From Myxococcota bacterium (lineage in GTDB: Bacteria > Myxococcota_A > UBA9042 > DTJE01), in assembly GCA_029975745.1 (NCBI GenBank), contig JARKOL010000071.1:1-43348 (forward strand): DNA of 43,348 nucleotides. Reading direction: 5' to 3'. Numbering within the stretch: the stretch's first letter is position 1; each line of letters opens with the position of its first letter. Both the position numbers and the translations under genes were made by a program. Shown one piece after another: positions 20,350 to 29,720 of this stretch. The notes beneath the pieces were generated by a model, which saw only the letters and a program-made list of their open reading frames with translations, was not told the origin of the DNA and searched no databases.

Positions 20350-23112
20350 TCAATCGTCGCGGCACGCCTTGTTGCAGTTCAGGGTTGCGCCCTGGCTGTT
20401 CAACAACTCGCACTGCTGGGTACACTCCGAGGGCGAGGTCGTGCAGACATACGCGCACCGTTCCGCCGAGGGCGCCTTGACGCAGCTCTCCAGGCATCCC
20501 TCGGGCGTCGTCGCGCACAGGTCGTTGCAGAACTCTGGATTTTCCTTGAAGATTCGTCCGCAGCGATCCTGGCAGTAGAACGGCTTGGTCCGGTAGACGA
20601 TCTCGAACCGATCCGAGTACTCGAGCGGCGTCGGGAACTGGATCGCGTTCTCGGCGCGCTCGCCCAGGTCGATGTCGAACAGCACGCACTCGGGCGCGGC
20701 CTTGACCAGGAAGTAGTCGATGTCCTTGTCGCCGGGCTGCCCCTGGGTCAACGGCAGGCAGTTTCCGGAGGCGTCCTTCTTCATGCAGTTCCCGGCGGCG
20801 TTGTACTTGTAGACCTCCAGGAACTCGCCCGCGGCGCAGATGTCGCTGCATCCGGGCTGGCCCTCGAAGGTCTCCTGGCAGGACGCGAAGCAGTCCTCCG
20901 CCCCGCAGGCCGCCTCGCACTTCGCCGTGTCGTTGAAGGTCGAGATGCACTTGGACACGCACGACCACTCCATCGGGCGCGGCAGGCAGACCTTGGTCAG
21001 CAGCGGCACGACCAGGTTCGCAATCTCCTCCAGCGAGTCGCCGATGCCCTCTTCCTTGCAGATGTTCGCGAGCTGGCCGTAGCGCCCCAGGCCGAAGGAC
21101 CGGGCGACGCGCCCGTAGCGCACGCCCAGGTCGGCCTTGCCGAAGCTGCTGAGGCACCCGTAGGTCTTCGGGGACTTCAGCGGGAACTTGTCGCACTTGC
21201 ACTCGAAGTAGCGACCAATCAGGGCCTCGACGTCGTTGACCTGGTACAGGTCGTTGGTCTGCAGCACGTTGCCGTTGGCGTCGGTCACGATGTCGCCGGT
21301 GATCGCGGCGAACACGACCTGGGCCGGATCGCGCTTCAGCGTCCGCAGCTTGTTGACGAACGAATCCGCCGAATAGAGGGGGCAGTTACCCCGGACGAAG
21401 CGGCCATTGACCAGGCACTTGGACGGATCGCATTCACCCCTGGCCGGATCCTGCCCCGGCAGGCAGCCGTTCTCGTCACGCAGGCACGCGCACTGGGGCA
21501 CCGATTCGGCCAGCACGCACTGCACGTCCGTCAGCACCTGGCCGGTGAACTGGTCTCGGCGATCGCAGCGGTCAGGCGCCGAGCAGTCGTCCTCGTCGGA
21601 AACGACGACCACCAGCAGGTAGGCGTCATCGCGCAGGAACTGCTCGGCCTGGTCGGCGTTCTCGCCCTCGGGATCCAGCGCCATCCAGGCGGCCCGCAGG
21701 CCCTGCTCCTGGTTGCCGCAGACGACCTGGTCGGCGCCGATGGTCGCCATGCAGATGAACAACTGCTCGAAGACCTTCTGACGGGCCGTCTCGCGGGCAT
21801 TGAACTCGGCCTCCGAGGCGCCCAGCGGCAGGTTCTTCCACGCGGGGTCCCAGTCCGGATGGCCGGCCCAGCCCCCCTCGATCCAGGACTTCAGCCACTG
21901 ATCGGCGACCGCCAGGTCCAGGATCTTCGGGCCGTTCCTGGGGCAGAAGGCGGTGGGCGGCGGCTGCATGCAGCCGGAGGCGGACACGTCGCCGCCGGGG
22001 GCCAGGCATCGGTAGGTGGGCTCCCCGAACTCGGCGATGCAACGATCCGTGCAGTTGTACTGGGAGTCGCAGGACAGGAAGCACAGGAAGTCCTGGTTCG
22101 GGAACTGGGTCCCGCAGATCGAACGACACTCGGCGCCGGGGCCGGGGGCACACGCCGCCGCGCACTTGGCCGCGTCGTGCAGATAGGCCTCGCATCGTTC
22201 CTGGCAGGACCAGCCCGACGCGCAGACGTCGGCGCACTCGCCGGTCTTCGAGACGGCCCGACAGACGTCCTCGCAGGCGCCATCGGCGGCGCTGCACCGG
22301 GACTGGCAGGAAACGACGTCGCCCAGCAGCGATTCGCAGACCGGGCCGCAGGTGTTGCCGCGACAGGCGGTCGCGCAATCGACCGAGGACTGCAGCAGGG
22401 GGTTGGACACGCAGGCCTCGGCGCCACACGTCCCGCCCTGGCACATCGACGGGTGGTCCTTGTCCTGGCCGCTGACGGCGCAACCGTCCGACGAGCCGAA
22501 CACCCGGGCGCAGCGCGCGGGGTCACTGGCGCGATCGCAGCGATAGCGGCACTCCGACTGGACGGTGCGCAACACGTCGCCGGCATACCCGTCGGGCTTG
22601 CCGGTCTCGATCTCCACATCGGGGGGCACGTCGCAGGTATACAGGTTCTGGGCGGACGCGGTCACGCAGGACCAGTTCGCCGCATCGGGCAGGTTCGCTT
22701 TCCGGCAGTCGTCGTTGCCCAGACAGCGCATCGCCCGGGTCTGGACGCAGTCCGGCGGGAAGGCGGTCGCGGGCGAGTACAGGAACTTGCCTCGCACCTC
22801 GATGCCGGGGTTCCTGGGATCCGGCGCGCAGACGTTCGTCGAGGTGACGGCAACCCGCATGTCGATCGAGGTGAACCGCTGGAACACCTCCAGGAACGTC
22901 CGGAAACTGGAGGCCAGGCTCTGCTGCTCCTGGCACATCGACGGCGAATCGTCGATGACCCACAGGACGTCCAGCTTCGCCGGCTTGCCCCGATCGCGCA
23001 ACTCCTGGATCTGGACCTGGTAGGTCGTCGTCAGGTTGCGGACCGGGACCTCGTTGCAGGCCGCAAGGACCGCCACGACGGCCGCCGCCAGAACGATAGT
23101 TCGCGTGCTCAT
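20350..23112 (-). CDS. Cysteine-rich VWA-domain lipoprotein
   Basis: A 920-residue lipoprotein (lipobox VLAAC, Cys at 19). Residues about 45-120 begin a von Willebrand factor A fold: LDVLWVIDDSPSM contains the metal-site DxSxS. The fold seems to resume at LLVVVVSDEDDCS (about 520) and VVFAAITGDIV (about 600), so a roughly 400-residue cysteine-rich insertion splits it. That insertion has paired motifs such as CQSRCSAADGACEDVC, CSGW-type loops and CRSICG, likely disulfide knots. A second Cys-rich tail (about 690-920) has the same style. The start has a GGGGG stretch upstream and a promoter at 23146-23175. Adhesion or protein binding at the envelope is inferred from the VWA fold. Confidence 0.8.
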   Translation of the reverse strand: MSTRTIVLAAAVVAVLAACNEVPVRNLTTTYQVQIQELRDRGKPAKLDVLWVIDDSPSMCQEQQSLASSFRTFLEVFQRFTSIDMRVAVTSTNVCAPDPRNPGIEVRGKFLYSPATAFPPDCVQTRAMRCLGNDDCRKANLPDAANWSCVTASAQNLYTCDVPPDVEIETGKPDGYAGDVLRTVQSECRYRCDRASDPARCARVFGSSDGCAVSGQDKDHPSMCQGGTCGAEACVSNPLLQSSVDCATACRGNTCGPVCESLLGDVVSCQSRCSAADGACEDVCRAVSKTGECADVCASGWSCQERCEAYLHDAAKCAAACAPGPGAECRSICGTQFPNQDFLCFLSCDSQYNCTDRCIAEFGEPTYRCLAPGGDVSASGCMQPPPTAFCPRNGPKILDLAVADQWLKSWIEGGWAGHPDWDPAWKNLPLGASEAEFNARETARQKVFEQLFICMATIGADQVVCGNQEQGLRAAWMALDPEGENADQAEQFLRDDAYLLVVVVSDEDDCSAPDRCDRRDQFTGQVLTDVQCVLAESVPQCACLRDENGCLPGQDPARGECDPSKCLVNGRFVRGNCPLYSADSFVNKLRTLKRDPAQVVFAAITGDIVTDANGNVLQTNDLYQVNDVEALIGRYFECKCDKFPLKSPKTYGCLSSFGKADLGVRYGRVARSFGLGRYGQLANICKEEGIGDSLEEIANLVVPLLTKVCLPRPMEWSCVSKCISTFNDTAKCEAACGAEDCFASCQETFEGQPGCSDICAAGEFLEVYKYNAAGNCMKKDASGNCLPLTQGQPGDKDIDYFLVKAAPECVLFDIDLGERAENAIQFPTPLEYSDRFEIVYRTKPFYCQDRCGRIFKENPEFCNDLCATTPEGCLESCVKAPSAERCAYVCTTSPSECTQQCELLNSQGATLNCNKACRDD

Positions 23113-23145
23113 GCCGGATACCCCCGCGGAAACGCTCAGGGCTGC

Positions 23146-23175
23146 ATGTTACTAGACTCGCGGGATCCCGGTCAA
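23146..23175 (-). promoter_or_regulatory. Predicted promoter of the VWA lipoprotein-tolB unit
   Basis: TTGACC (23170-23175) and TAACAT (23146-23151) on the minus strand with an 18-base spacer, about 26 bases from the expected start point to the ATG. It would serve the VWA gene and, through the 58-base gap, probably tolB. Confidence 0.45.
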
Positions 23176-23245
23176 GATCGGGGAGGCCGCGATCAACCAA
23201 AGAAGACGACGAGGCGATGGCCCCCGGCGTCTGATGGCGGCAGGG

Positions 23246-24673
23246 TCAACCCCGCCCCTCGGCCAGACGGGTCGCGACCAGATCCTTGCCGCCCAGCAGC
23301 GACGCGCACACCGGGAACGCGCGACGCGCCTCGCCGGACATCGCGCCGACCAGGTAGCGGATGTCCCACTGAGCATGCTCGTCCTCGCGCAACCGACTGA
23401 TATGATAGAATTCGCGAAGATTCGTCGTCAGCACGGTGCGCCGCCGATGGGCGTTGGTCCAGGCGTAGGCCGCGGCGGGGTGATCGGCGCCCAGACGGCC
23501 GACCAGGGTCCTCGCCTCGGAATCCATCTGGTGCAGCAGGTCCGACAGGCCCGCCTGCGCGATTGCCGGGGGAATCGTCAGCCCCAGGGAGGGGTCATAC
23601 GGCAGCCAGGTCAGGCTGGCCATCCGGTGCCGCTTGAATTGCCCGAACGCCGCGGCGGACATCACCAGTTCGAAGGTCATCACGCCGTGCTCGAACTCGC
23701 GGGGAAGCGCATCGTGAATCCCCATCCGATCCGTCGCCCCCTCGAACAGGCGGCGACGTGCCCCCTCGCCCAGCCGTTGGACCCGGGCCAGGGCCTCGGT
23801 CAGATCCCCCTCCAGCGCGGGAAGTGCCAGGGCGGCCAGAATGCGGGCATCGCCGTCGGGGGTCGCGTCGATCAAGCGAACGCAAGGGATGTCGTCGGCG
23901 TCGGCGACGGGTTGGCGGCAGGGTGCCCCTCCGAACACGTCGCGGACGGCGGCGGCGATGTCGGCGCCCCGCATCAGGTCGTAGGGCCCCGGGTCCATGT
24001 ACCGCAACAACGACGGCGCGATCGGACGCGCCAGTTCGAGCAGCCGGGTCCCCAGGTCGCGCACCTCGGCCAGCGGACTGCCCGACAGCCGCAGAATCAC
24101 GTGCTCGAGCGACCGGGCATTCAGCGTCATCCCCAGCTGGCCCAGCACCCCCAGCGGCAGCACGTACCGGGCATCCTCGCCCGCGAGCTTGGCGTCGATT
24201 CCCGCGGCGACCAGGGCATCCAGGATCCGCTGGTATCGGTCGAACGCCCCCAGCACGTAGTCGCGATATGCGTCGCCCAGACCGGCGGCCGCCCATTCGT
24301 CGGGCACCAGGAAGTCCCGCCCCAGGCGAACGTACCGCTGCGACTTCTCGGTGTACGAGGCCAGGCGATGGGCTTCCAGGGACTCGATCGCCAGACGCGA
24401 CACGTCGATCACGTCGAAGTTGAACACCGCGTGCTCGGCGACCGAATGGTGCCCCAGGCCGAACACGATGCGCTGATTCGACTGTCGGGCGCGGGCAACG
24501 TCCTCCCGGGCCAGGCGCCGCAGGGCATCGACCGGCCGGGCGTCCCGCGAGATCCGCGCGTAGGCGGCCGACAACGTCTCCGGGGTCAGGTCCGGAGATT
24601 CGGGGCACGCGCGGACCAGTTCGGCAATCACGTCGGCATCCAGGTTGTAGCCAGCCAGGACGATTCGGGACAT
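23246..24673 (-). CDS. thyX: Double-domain FAD-dependent thymidylate synthase (ThyX family)
   Basis: ThyX makes dTMP from dUMP with FAD and methylene-tetrahydrofolate. At 475 residues this is about twice the usual length and contains two ThyX-like halves. In the first, GLGHHSVAEHAVFNFDVIDVSRL is followed by AHRLASYTEKSQRY, which keeps the S-x(2)-E-x-S-x-RY half of the signature but has AHR instead of RHR. In the second, EFEHGVMTFELVMS is followed by KRHRMASLTWLPYDPS, which keeps RHRxxS but loses the E-x-S-x-RY half. The halves could complement each other at shared active sites. The start at 24673 has GAGGAG close upstream and follows a TACAAT -10 box at 24716-24721. Confidence 0.83.
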   Translation of the reverse strand: MSRIVLAGYNLDADVIAELVRACPESPDLTPETLSAAYARISRDARPVDALRRLAREDVARARQSNQRIVFGLGHHSVAEHAVFNFDVIDVSRLAIESLEAHRLASYTEKSQRYVRLGRDFLVPDEWAAAGLGDAYRDYVLGAFDRYQRILDALVAAGIDAKLAGEDARYVLPLGVLGQLGMTLNARSLEHVILRLSGSPLAEVRDLGTRLLELARPIAPSLLRYMDPGPYDLMRGADIAAAVRDVFGGAPCRQPVADADDIPCVRLIDATPDGDARILAALALPALEGDLTEALARVQRLGEGARRRLFEGATDRMGIHDALPREFEHGVMTFELVMSAAAFGQFKRHRMASLTWLPYDPSLGLTIPPAIAQAGLSDLLHQMDSEARTLVGRLGADHPAAAYAWTNAHRRRTVLTTNLREFYHISRLREDEHAQWDIRYLVGAMSGEARRAFPVCASLLGGKDLVATRLAEGRG

Positions 24674-24715
24674 GTGCTCCTCGGGGGTTCGGGCCCAGCC
24701 AGATCGGACGGACGG

Positions 24716-24721
24716 ATTGTA
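24716..24721 (-). promoter_or_regulatory. TACAAT -10 box upstream of thyX
   Basis: A near-consensus TACAAT on the minus strand, 43 bases from the thyX start codon. Upstream the best -35-like match is GGGACA at a long spacing, so only the -10 is well supported. Confidence 0.35.
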
Positions 24722-24796
24722 GCGCGAAAGGCGCCCGACGTGTCCCAGGAACGGCGCGTCGATGCCGACCGTCGCGGCCACCCGACGGGCGTTCGG

Positions 24797-24805
24797 TGAT
24801 ATCAT
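24797..24805 (+). promoter_or_regulatory. Extended -10 element upstream of hemL
   Basis: TGATATCAT fits the extended -10 pattern TG-N-TATCAT and starts with the perfect palindrome TGATATCA. It lies 56 bases before the hemL ATG. No good -35 is present, as is common for extended -10 promoters. Confidence 0.4.
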
Positions 24806-24860
24806 CGCCCGTCACCGGGAAGCCGGATTCCCCGCGGATTGACCCAGGAGGTGCCAGAGG

Positions 24861-26165
<1,305 letters not shown>

Positions 26166-26179
26166 TGACGGAGGAACCG

Positions 26180-26740
26180 GTGAACCGCCCAGGAACAGCC
26201 GCCCCGTGGCGCCGCGTGGGTCGGGTCGATTGCGGCGACTTCCGGATCTTCCGGATGGTCGAGGAATTCTACGAGGCCCCGGGCATGGCGCTGGGGCACG
26301 GCTTCTACGTGCTGGAATCGGCGGACTGGGTCAACGTCGTGCCGGTCACGCCCGAGGGCAAGGTCGTCCTGATCCGGCAGTTCCGCGCCGGCACCGTCGA
26401 GGTCACGATCGAGGTGCCCGGCGGCATGGTCGATGACGGCGAGGAGCCGGCGGCCGCCGCGGCTCGGGAACTGGAAGAGGAGACCGGATACCGCGCGCGC
26501 ACCCTGGTGCGCCTGGGCGGCGTCCGGCCGAATCCGGCGATCCTGCGCAACACCTGCCACATGTTCCTGGCCCTCGACGCCGTGCCAACGGGCCGAACGA
26601 ACTTCGATCCCGGCGAGGACGTTCACGCGTTCGAGGTGGCCTGGGACGAGGTCCAGGCCATGATCGCCGACGGCCGGATCGACCATTCGCTGGTGCTGAA
26701 TGCCCTGGAGTTCGCGCGGCGCGCCCGGGAGGCCGGGTGA
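26180..26740 (+). CDS. NUDIX hydrolase, ADP-ribose pyrophosphatase-like
   Basis: Hydrolyses a nucleoside diphosphate linked to another moiety, most likely ADP-ribose or a nucleotide sugar. The NUDIX box is clear: G-G-M-V-D-D-G-E-x(8)-RELEEETGY (about 83-105). The preceding VLIRQFRAG and following GGVRPNPAILRNT fit the ADP-ribose group. The GTG at 26180 was chosen because GGAGG lies 6 bases upstream; ATGs at 26162 and 26165 overlap the hemL stop but lack a ribosome site. It forms an operon with hemL and the hydrolase that follows. Confidence 0.87.
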   Translation: MNRPGTAAPWRRVGRVDCGDFRIFRMVEEFYEAPGMALGHGFYVLESADWVNVVPVTPEGKVVLIRQFRAGTVEVTIEVPGGMVDDGEEPAAAAARELEEETGYRARTLVRLGGVRPNPAILRNTCHMFLALDAVPTGRTNFDPGEDVHAFEVAWDEVQAMIADGRIDHSLVLNALEFARRAREAG

Positions 26741-26742
26741 AC

Positions 26743-27624
26743 ATGCCGGCAGCCCCCCATCCCGCGACGCCGGGCCCGAACGCGATCCCGGCCGAGGCCT
26801 GGACCGACTGGGGCGGCGAGGGTCCCATCCTGCACTTCGCCCATGCCAACGGCTTCCCGCCCGGCACCTACCGCAAGATGTTCGCGGCGCTGGTGCCGCA
26901 CTTCCACGTCGTCGCGATGGAGGCCAGGCCGATGTGGCCCGAAGCCCCGGTGATCCCGCTGCCCGGCTGGGCCCCGCTGGTGCGGGATCTGGGCGACGGG
27001 ATCCGGGGGCGGGGCCTGGCCGGATGCGTGGGTGTCGGACACAGTCTGGGCGCCGTGTGCTCGATGCTGGCCGCCGCCGAGGACCCCGGCCTGTTCCGGG
27101 CGCTGGTGGTGATCGACCCCGTGCTGTTCACGGGATTCCGGTCGGTGATGTGGCGATTCCTTCGGCGGCGCGGGTGGATGGAGCGCGTGCCCCTGATCCG
27201 GAACGCCGCGAATCGGCGGGATCGGTGGGTCTCGCGGGAGGCGGCGCGGGAGGCGTATCAGGCCAAGGCGTTCTTCGCCACCTGGGACCCCGAGTGCCTG
27301 GACGACTACCTGGCATCGGGGCTTGCCGGCCCCCAGGACGCGCTGCGCTTGCGATACCCCCGGGAATGGGAGGCGCAGATCTTCGCGCACACGCCCGCCT
27401 CGCTCTGGCGACGCCTGGCCCGGGTGCCCGTGCCGACCCTGGTGGTCCGCGGTGCCCAGTCCGACGCGCTGACCGGCGCGGCGGCGCGACGCGCCCGGGA
27501 CACGCTGCCCCACGGACACCGGGTCGATGTGCCCGGCACCACGCACATGCTGCCCGTCGAACAGCCCGAGGCCGTGGCCCGCATCGTGTGGACGTTCCTG
27601 CGAGATCTCCCGGCCACCCCCTGA
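26743..27624 (+). CDS. Alpha/beta-fold hydrolase
   Basis: A 293-residue alpha/beta hydrolase. The nucleophile elbow is GVGHSLGAV (Ser near residue 103), the acid is probably the Asp in VRGAQSDALT, and the histidine is in GTTHMLP (about 268). HFAHANGFPPGTY near the N-terminus is the oxyanion region. The substrate cannot be predicted. Either GTG 26737 (overlapping the NUDIX stop) or ATG 26743 may be used; GGGAGG lies 4 and 10 bases upstream of them respectively. A tight operon with hemL and the NUDIX gene is clear from the spacing, though a shared function is not. Confidence 0.85.
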   Translation: MPAAPHPATPGPNAIPAEAWTDWGGEGPILHFAHANGFPPGTYRKMFAALVPHFHVVAMEARPMWPEAPVIPLPGWAPLVRDLGDGIRGRGLAGCVGVGHSLGAVCSMLAAAEDPGLFRALVVIDPVLFTGFRSVMWRFLRRRGWMERVPLIRNAANRRDRWVSREAAREAYQAKAFFATWDPECLDDYLASGLAGPQDALRLRYPREWEAQIFAHTPASLWRRLARVPVPTLVVRGAQSDALTGAAARRARDTLPHGHRVDVPGTTHMLPVEQPEAVARIVWTFLRDLPATP

Positions 27625-27650
27625 GTCTGGGCGCGCATCGACGGCCCCTC

Positions 27651-28715
27651 CTAGGCACCGGACGGTCGCGCCACGCAGCCACCGGCCAGACGGACCACCA
27701 CCCCGGTCACCTCCAGATCGACGAGTTTCGCCGCCAGGGTCCCGGCCGCCACGCCGCTTCGGCGGGCCAGTTCGTCGAAGTCCAGCGGGCCGGCCGCCAG
27801 GATCTCCAGCACCGCACGAGCCGTTTCGTCGTCGGGGGGACGCGTGGCGGGGCCGGGCGCGCGCCAGGGGTTCGGCAGGCCCCATGCGCGATGCCCCAGC
27901 CGCGGCCAGGGGGCCCGCGCCAGGGCCTCCAGACCCGGGACACCGGCCAGGTCGCCCACCGCCCGCAGCGCAACCGCCCGTCCGGTCGCCAGCAACGACA
28001 ACGCGCCGGCGGACCGCTCGTACCAGGCGTCCCCGGGCACGGCGAAGCAGGGTACGCCGGCACGCTGGGCCCGATCCGCGGTGATCAGCGCGCCCGATGA
28101 AGCGCCGGCCTGAACCACCACCAGCGCATCCGACAGGGCGGCGATCAGACGGTTGCGCCTGGGAAACGTGAACCGGGCCGGGGTGAAGCCGGGCGGCCAC
28201 TCGGACAGGACGCAGGATCCGGCGGCGACCGCCCGACGGAACAGGTCTCGATTCCCCGCGGGATGGGGCCGTGCCAGTCCGCCGCCCAGCACGATGACGG
28301 TCGGCCCGCCGGCATCCAGGGCCGAGACGTGGGCCAGGCGATCGATTCCCAGGGCCCCGCCCGAGACCACGACCGCGCCCGCCGCGCCCAGCGCCGACCC
28401 GAGCGCCGTCGTCATGGCCTCGCCGTACGCATCGGGTCGGCGCGTCCCGACCACCCCGACCGCGGGAAGCCGGGGGTCCGGCGAGCCCGCGACGAACAGC
28501 AGCGCGGGTCGATCGCCGCCCAGCCGCGCCAACCGTTCGTCCGTATCGGGAATCCAGTACCGCCACCCGTGCCGGCCCATCGCGCGGTGGTCCGCGTCCA
28601 GTTGCCGCCGGGGGGCCTCGAAACCCGCGGCCACCAGCAGCGCCAGATGGCGACTGGATGCGTCCGGATCCCCCGGGTCGCGAAGGTCGGCCTCGGGCAC
28701 CAGCCGGCGTTGCAT
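27651..28715 (-). CDS. dprA: DNA-processing protein DprA
   Basis: DprA binds incoming single-stranded DNA during natural transformation and loads RecA. The Rossmann-like core is plain: VGVVGTRRPDAYG (about 102-114), VSGGALGIDRLAHVSAL (about 132-148), VIVLGGGL, then PAGNRDLF, FPRRNRLIAALSDALVVVQAG and SGALITADRAQRAG. Residues about 290-354 form a winged-helix-like C-terminal domain (LDFDELARRSGVAAGTLAAKLVDLE). The ATG at 28715 has GGGGGA 5 bases upstream. The 354-residue length is normal. It is divergent from lgt. No other competence gene is visible in the window. Confidence 0.9.
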   Translation of the reverse strand: MQRRLVPEADLRDPGDPDASSRHLALLVAAGFEAPRRQLDADHRAMGRHGWRYWIPDTDERLARLGGDRPALLFVAGSPDPRLPAVGVVGTRRPDAYGEAMTTALGSALGAAGAVVVSGGALGIDRLAHVSALDAGGPTVIVLGGGLARPHPAGNRDLFRRAVAAGSCVLSEWPPGFTPARFTFPRRNRLIAALSDALVVVQAGASSGALITADRAQRAGVPCFAVPGDAWYERSAGALSLLATGRAVALRAVGDLAGVPGLEALARAPWPRLGHRAWGLPNPWRAPGPATRPPDDETARAVLEILAAGPLDFDELARRSGVAAGTLAAKLVDLEVTGVVVRLAGGCVARPSGA

Positions 28716-28770
28716 GCCGTCCCCCTTTGCTGCACGTCCTATCGATCCGCGCCGCGCTTCGTTCCATCCC

Positions 28771-28799
28771 TTGACACTCCGGAACCGCGACGACATAGT
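28771..28799 (+). promoter_or_regulatory. Predicted sigma70 promoter of lgt
   Basis: A consensus TTGACA (28771-28776) is followed after 17 bases by CATAGT (28794-28799). The start point would be near 28806, 20 bases before the GTG start of lgt and just ahead of its GGGAGG. Confidence 0.55.
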
Positions 28800-28825
28800 G
28801 TCGCGCCCTTTGAGGGAGGCCTGCC

Positions 28826-29704
28826 GTGTGGCCCTACGTGATTGAACACCCGTTCCGGATCGGCACCTATGGCGTCATGATGGCCGTCGGATTCCTGACC
28901 GCCCTGTGGCTGCTGACCCGGGAACTCCGCCGCCGCAACATCGATGTCAAGGTCGCCGAAACGACCGTGTTCCTGGGCATCGTCGGCGGCGTGGTCGGTG
29001 CCAAGCTGGCATACCTGCTGACCGAGGCCGAGCAGTTCCGGTGGCAGGATCTGTTCTCGGGCAGCGGATTGACGTGGCACGGCGGCCTGATCCTGGCGGC
29101 CGTGTTCATCATCGTGTACTTCGCCTCGCGGCGCCTGCCGATGCCCGTGATGCTGGACGCCGTGGCGCCGATGCTGGCGTCCGGCTACGCGTTCGGCCGC
29201 ATCGGCTGCCAGCTTGCCGGCGATGGCGACGTCGGCATTCCCTGCACCCCGGGCACCCTGGCGGACAAGTTCTGCATGACCTATCCCCAGGGCATCGTGC
29301 CCTCGTCCTGCACGGTGGGCGATCGGTTCTACGAGGTCTGCCCCGCGAACGCGATCGACCCGACCTGGCTGCCGGTCCACCCGACGCCCATCTATGAATC
29401 CCTGACCAATTTCGCGCTGTTCGGCGTGCTTTGGTCCCTTCGGCGCACGTTCCGTCGCCCGGGGTACCTGTTCGCGATCTACCTGGTCGCGGCCGGCCTG
29501 CTTCGGTTCGGCGTCGAGTTCATCCGCGTGGACGAGGGGCGCCCCGACCGCTTCCTGGGGCTGCGGGACGCGCAGATCATCGCGCTGGCCGAGGTGCTGC
29601 TGGGATTCGCGGTGGCCGCGTGGGCCCGGATTCGCACGGTGCCCCAGAACCAGGCATTCGGCGTCCTGACCGCCACCCCCACCCCGCACCGCGAGCCCGC
29701 ATAG
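28826..29704 (+). CDS. lgt: Prolipoprotein diacylglyceryl transferase
   Basis: Inner-membrane enzyme that attaches diacylglycerol from phosphatidylglycerol to the lipobox cysteine, the first step in maturing all the lipoproteins of this window. A GTG start at 28826 is supported by GGGAGG 6 bases upstream. The 292 residues show GTYGVMMAVGF, VGGVVGAKLAYLL, the SGLTWHGGL region, the signature GRIGCQLAGDGDVG (about 130-143), HPTPIYE (about 189-195) and LRFGVEFIRVDEGR. The periplasmic loop between the signature and HPTPIYE is enlarged and carries four cysteines, which is unusual. Seven membrane spans can be drawn. Confidence 0.92.
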   Translation: MWPYVIEHPFRIGTYGVMMAVGFLTALWLLTRELRRRNIDVKVAETTVFLGIVGGVVGAKLAYLLTEAEQFRWQDLFSGSGLTWHGGLILAAVFIIVYFASRRLPMPVMLDAVAPMLASGYAFGRIGCQLAGDGDVGIPCTPGTLADKFCMTYPQGIVPSSCTVGDRFYEVCPANAIDPTWLPVHPTPIYESLTNFALFGVLWSLRRTFRRPGYLFAIYLVAAGLLRFGVEFIRVDEGRPDRFLGLRDAQIIALAEVLLGFAVAAWARIRTVPQNQAFGVLTATPTPHREPA

Positions 29705-29720
29705 CCCGGGCCCCGCGAGG

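Noticed and set aside
20059-23400. A 1113-codon open frame on the plus strand opposite tolB and the VWA gene
   Set aside because: It is antisense to two well-supported genes; its translation is Arg/Gly/Ala/His-rich without motifs, as expected from the third-position GC bias of the genes opposite.
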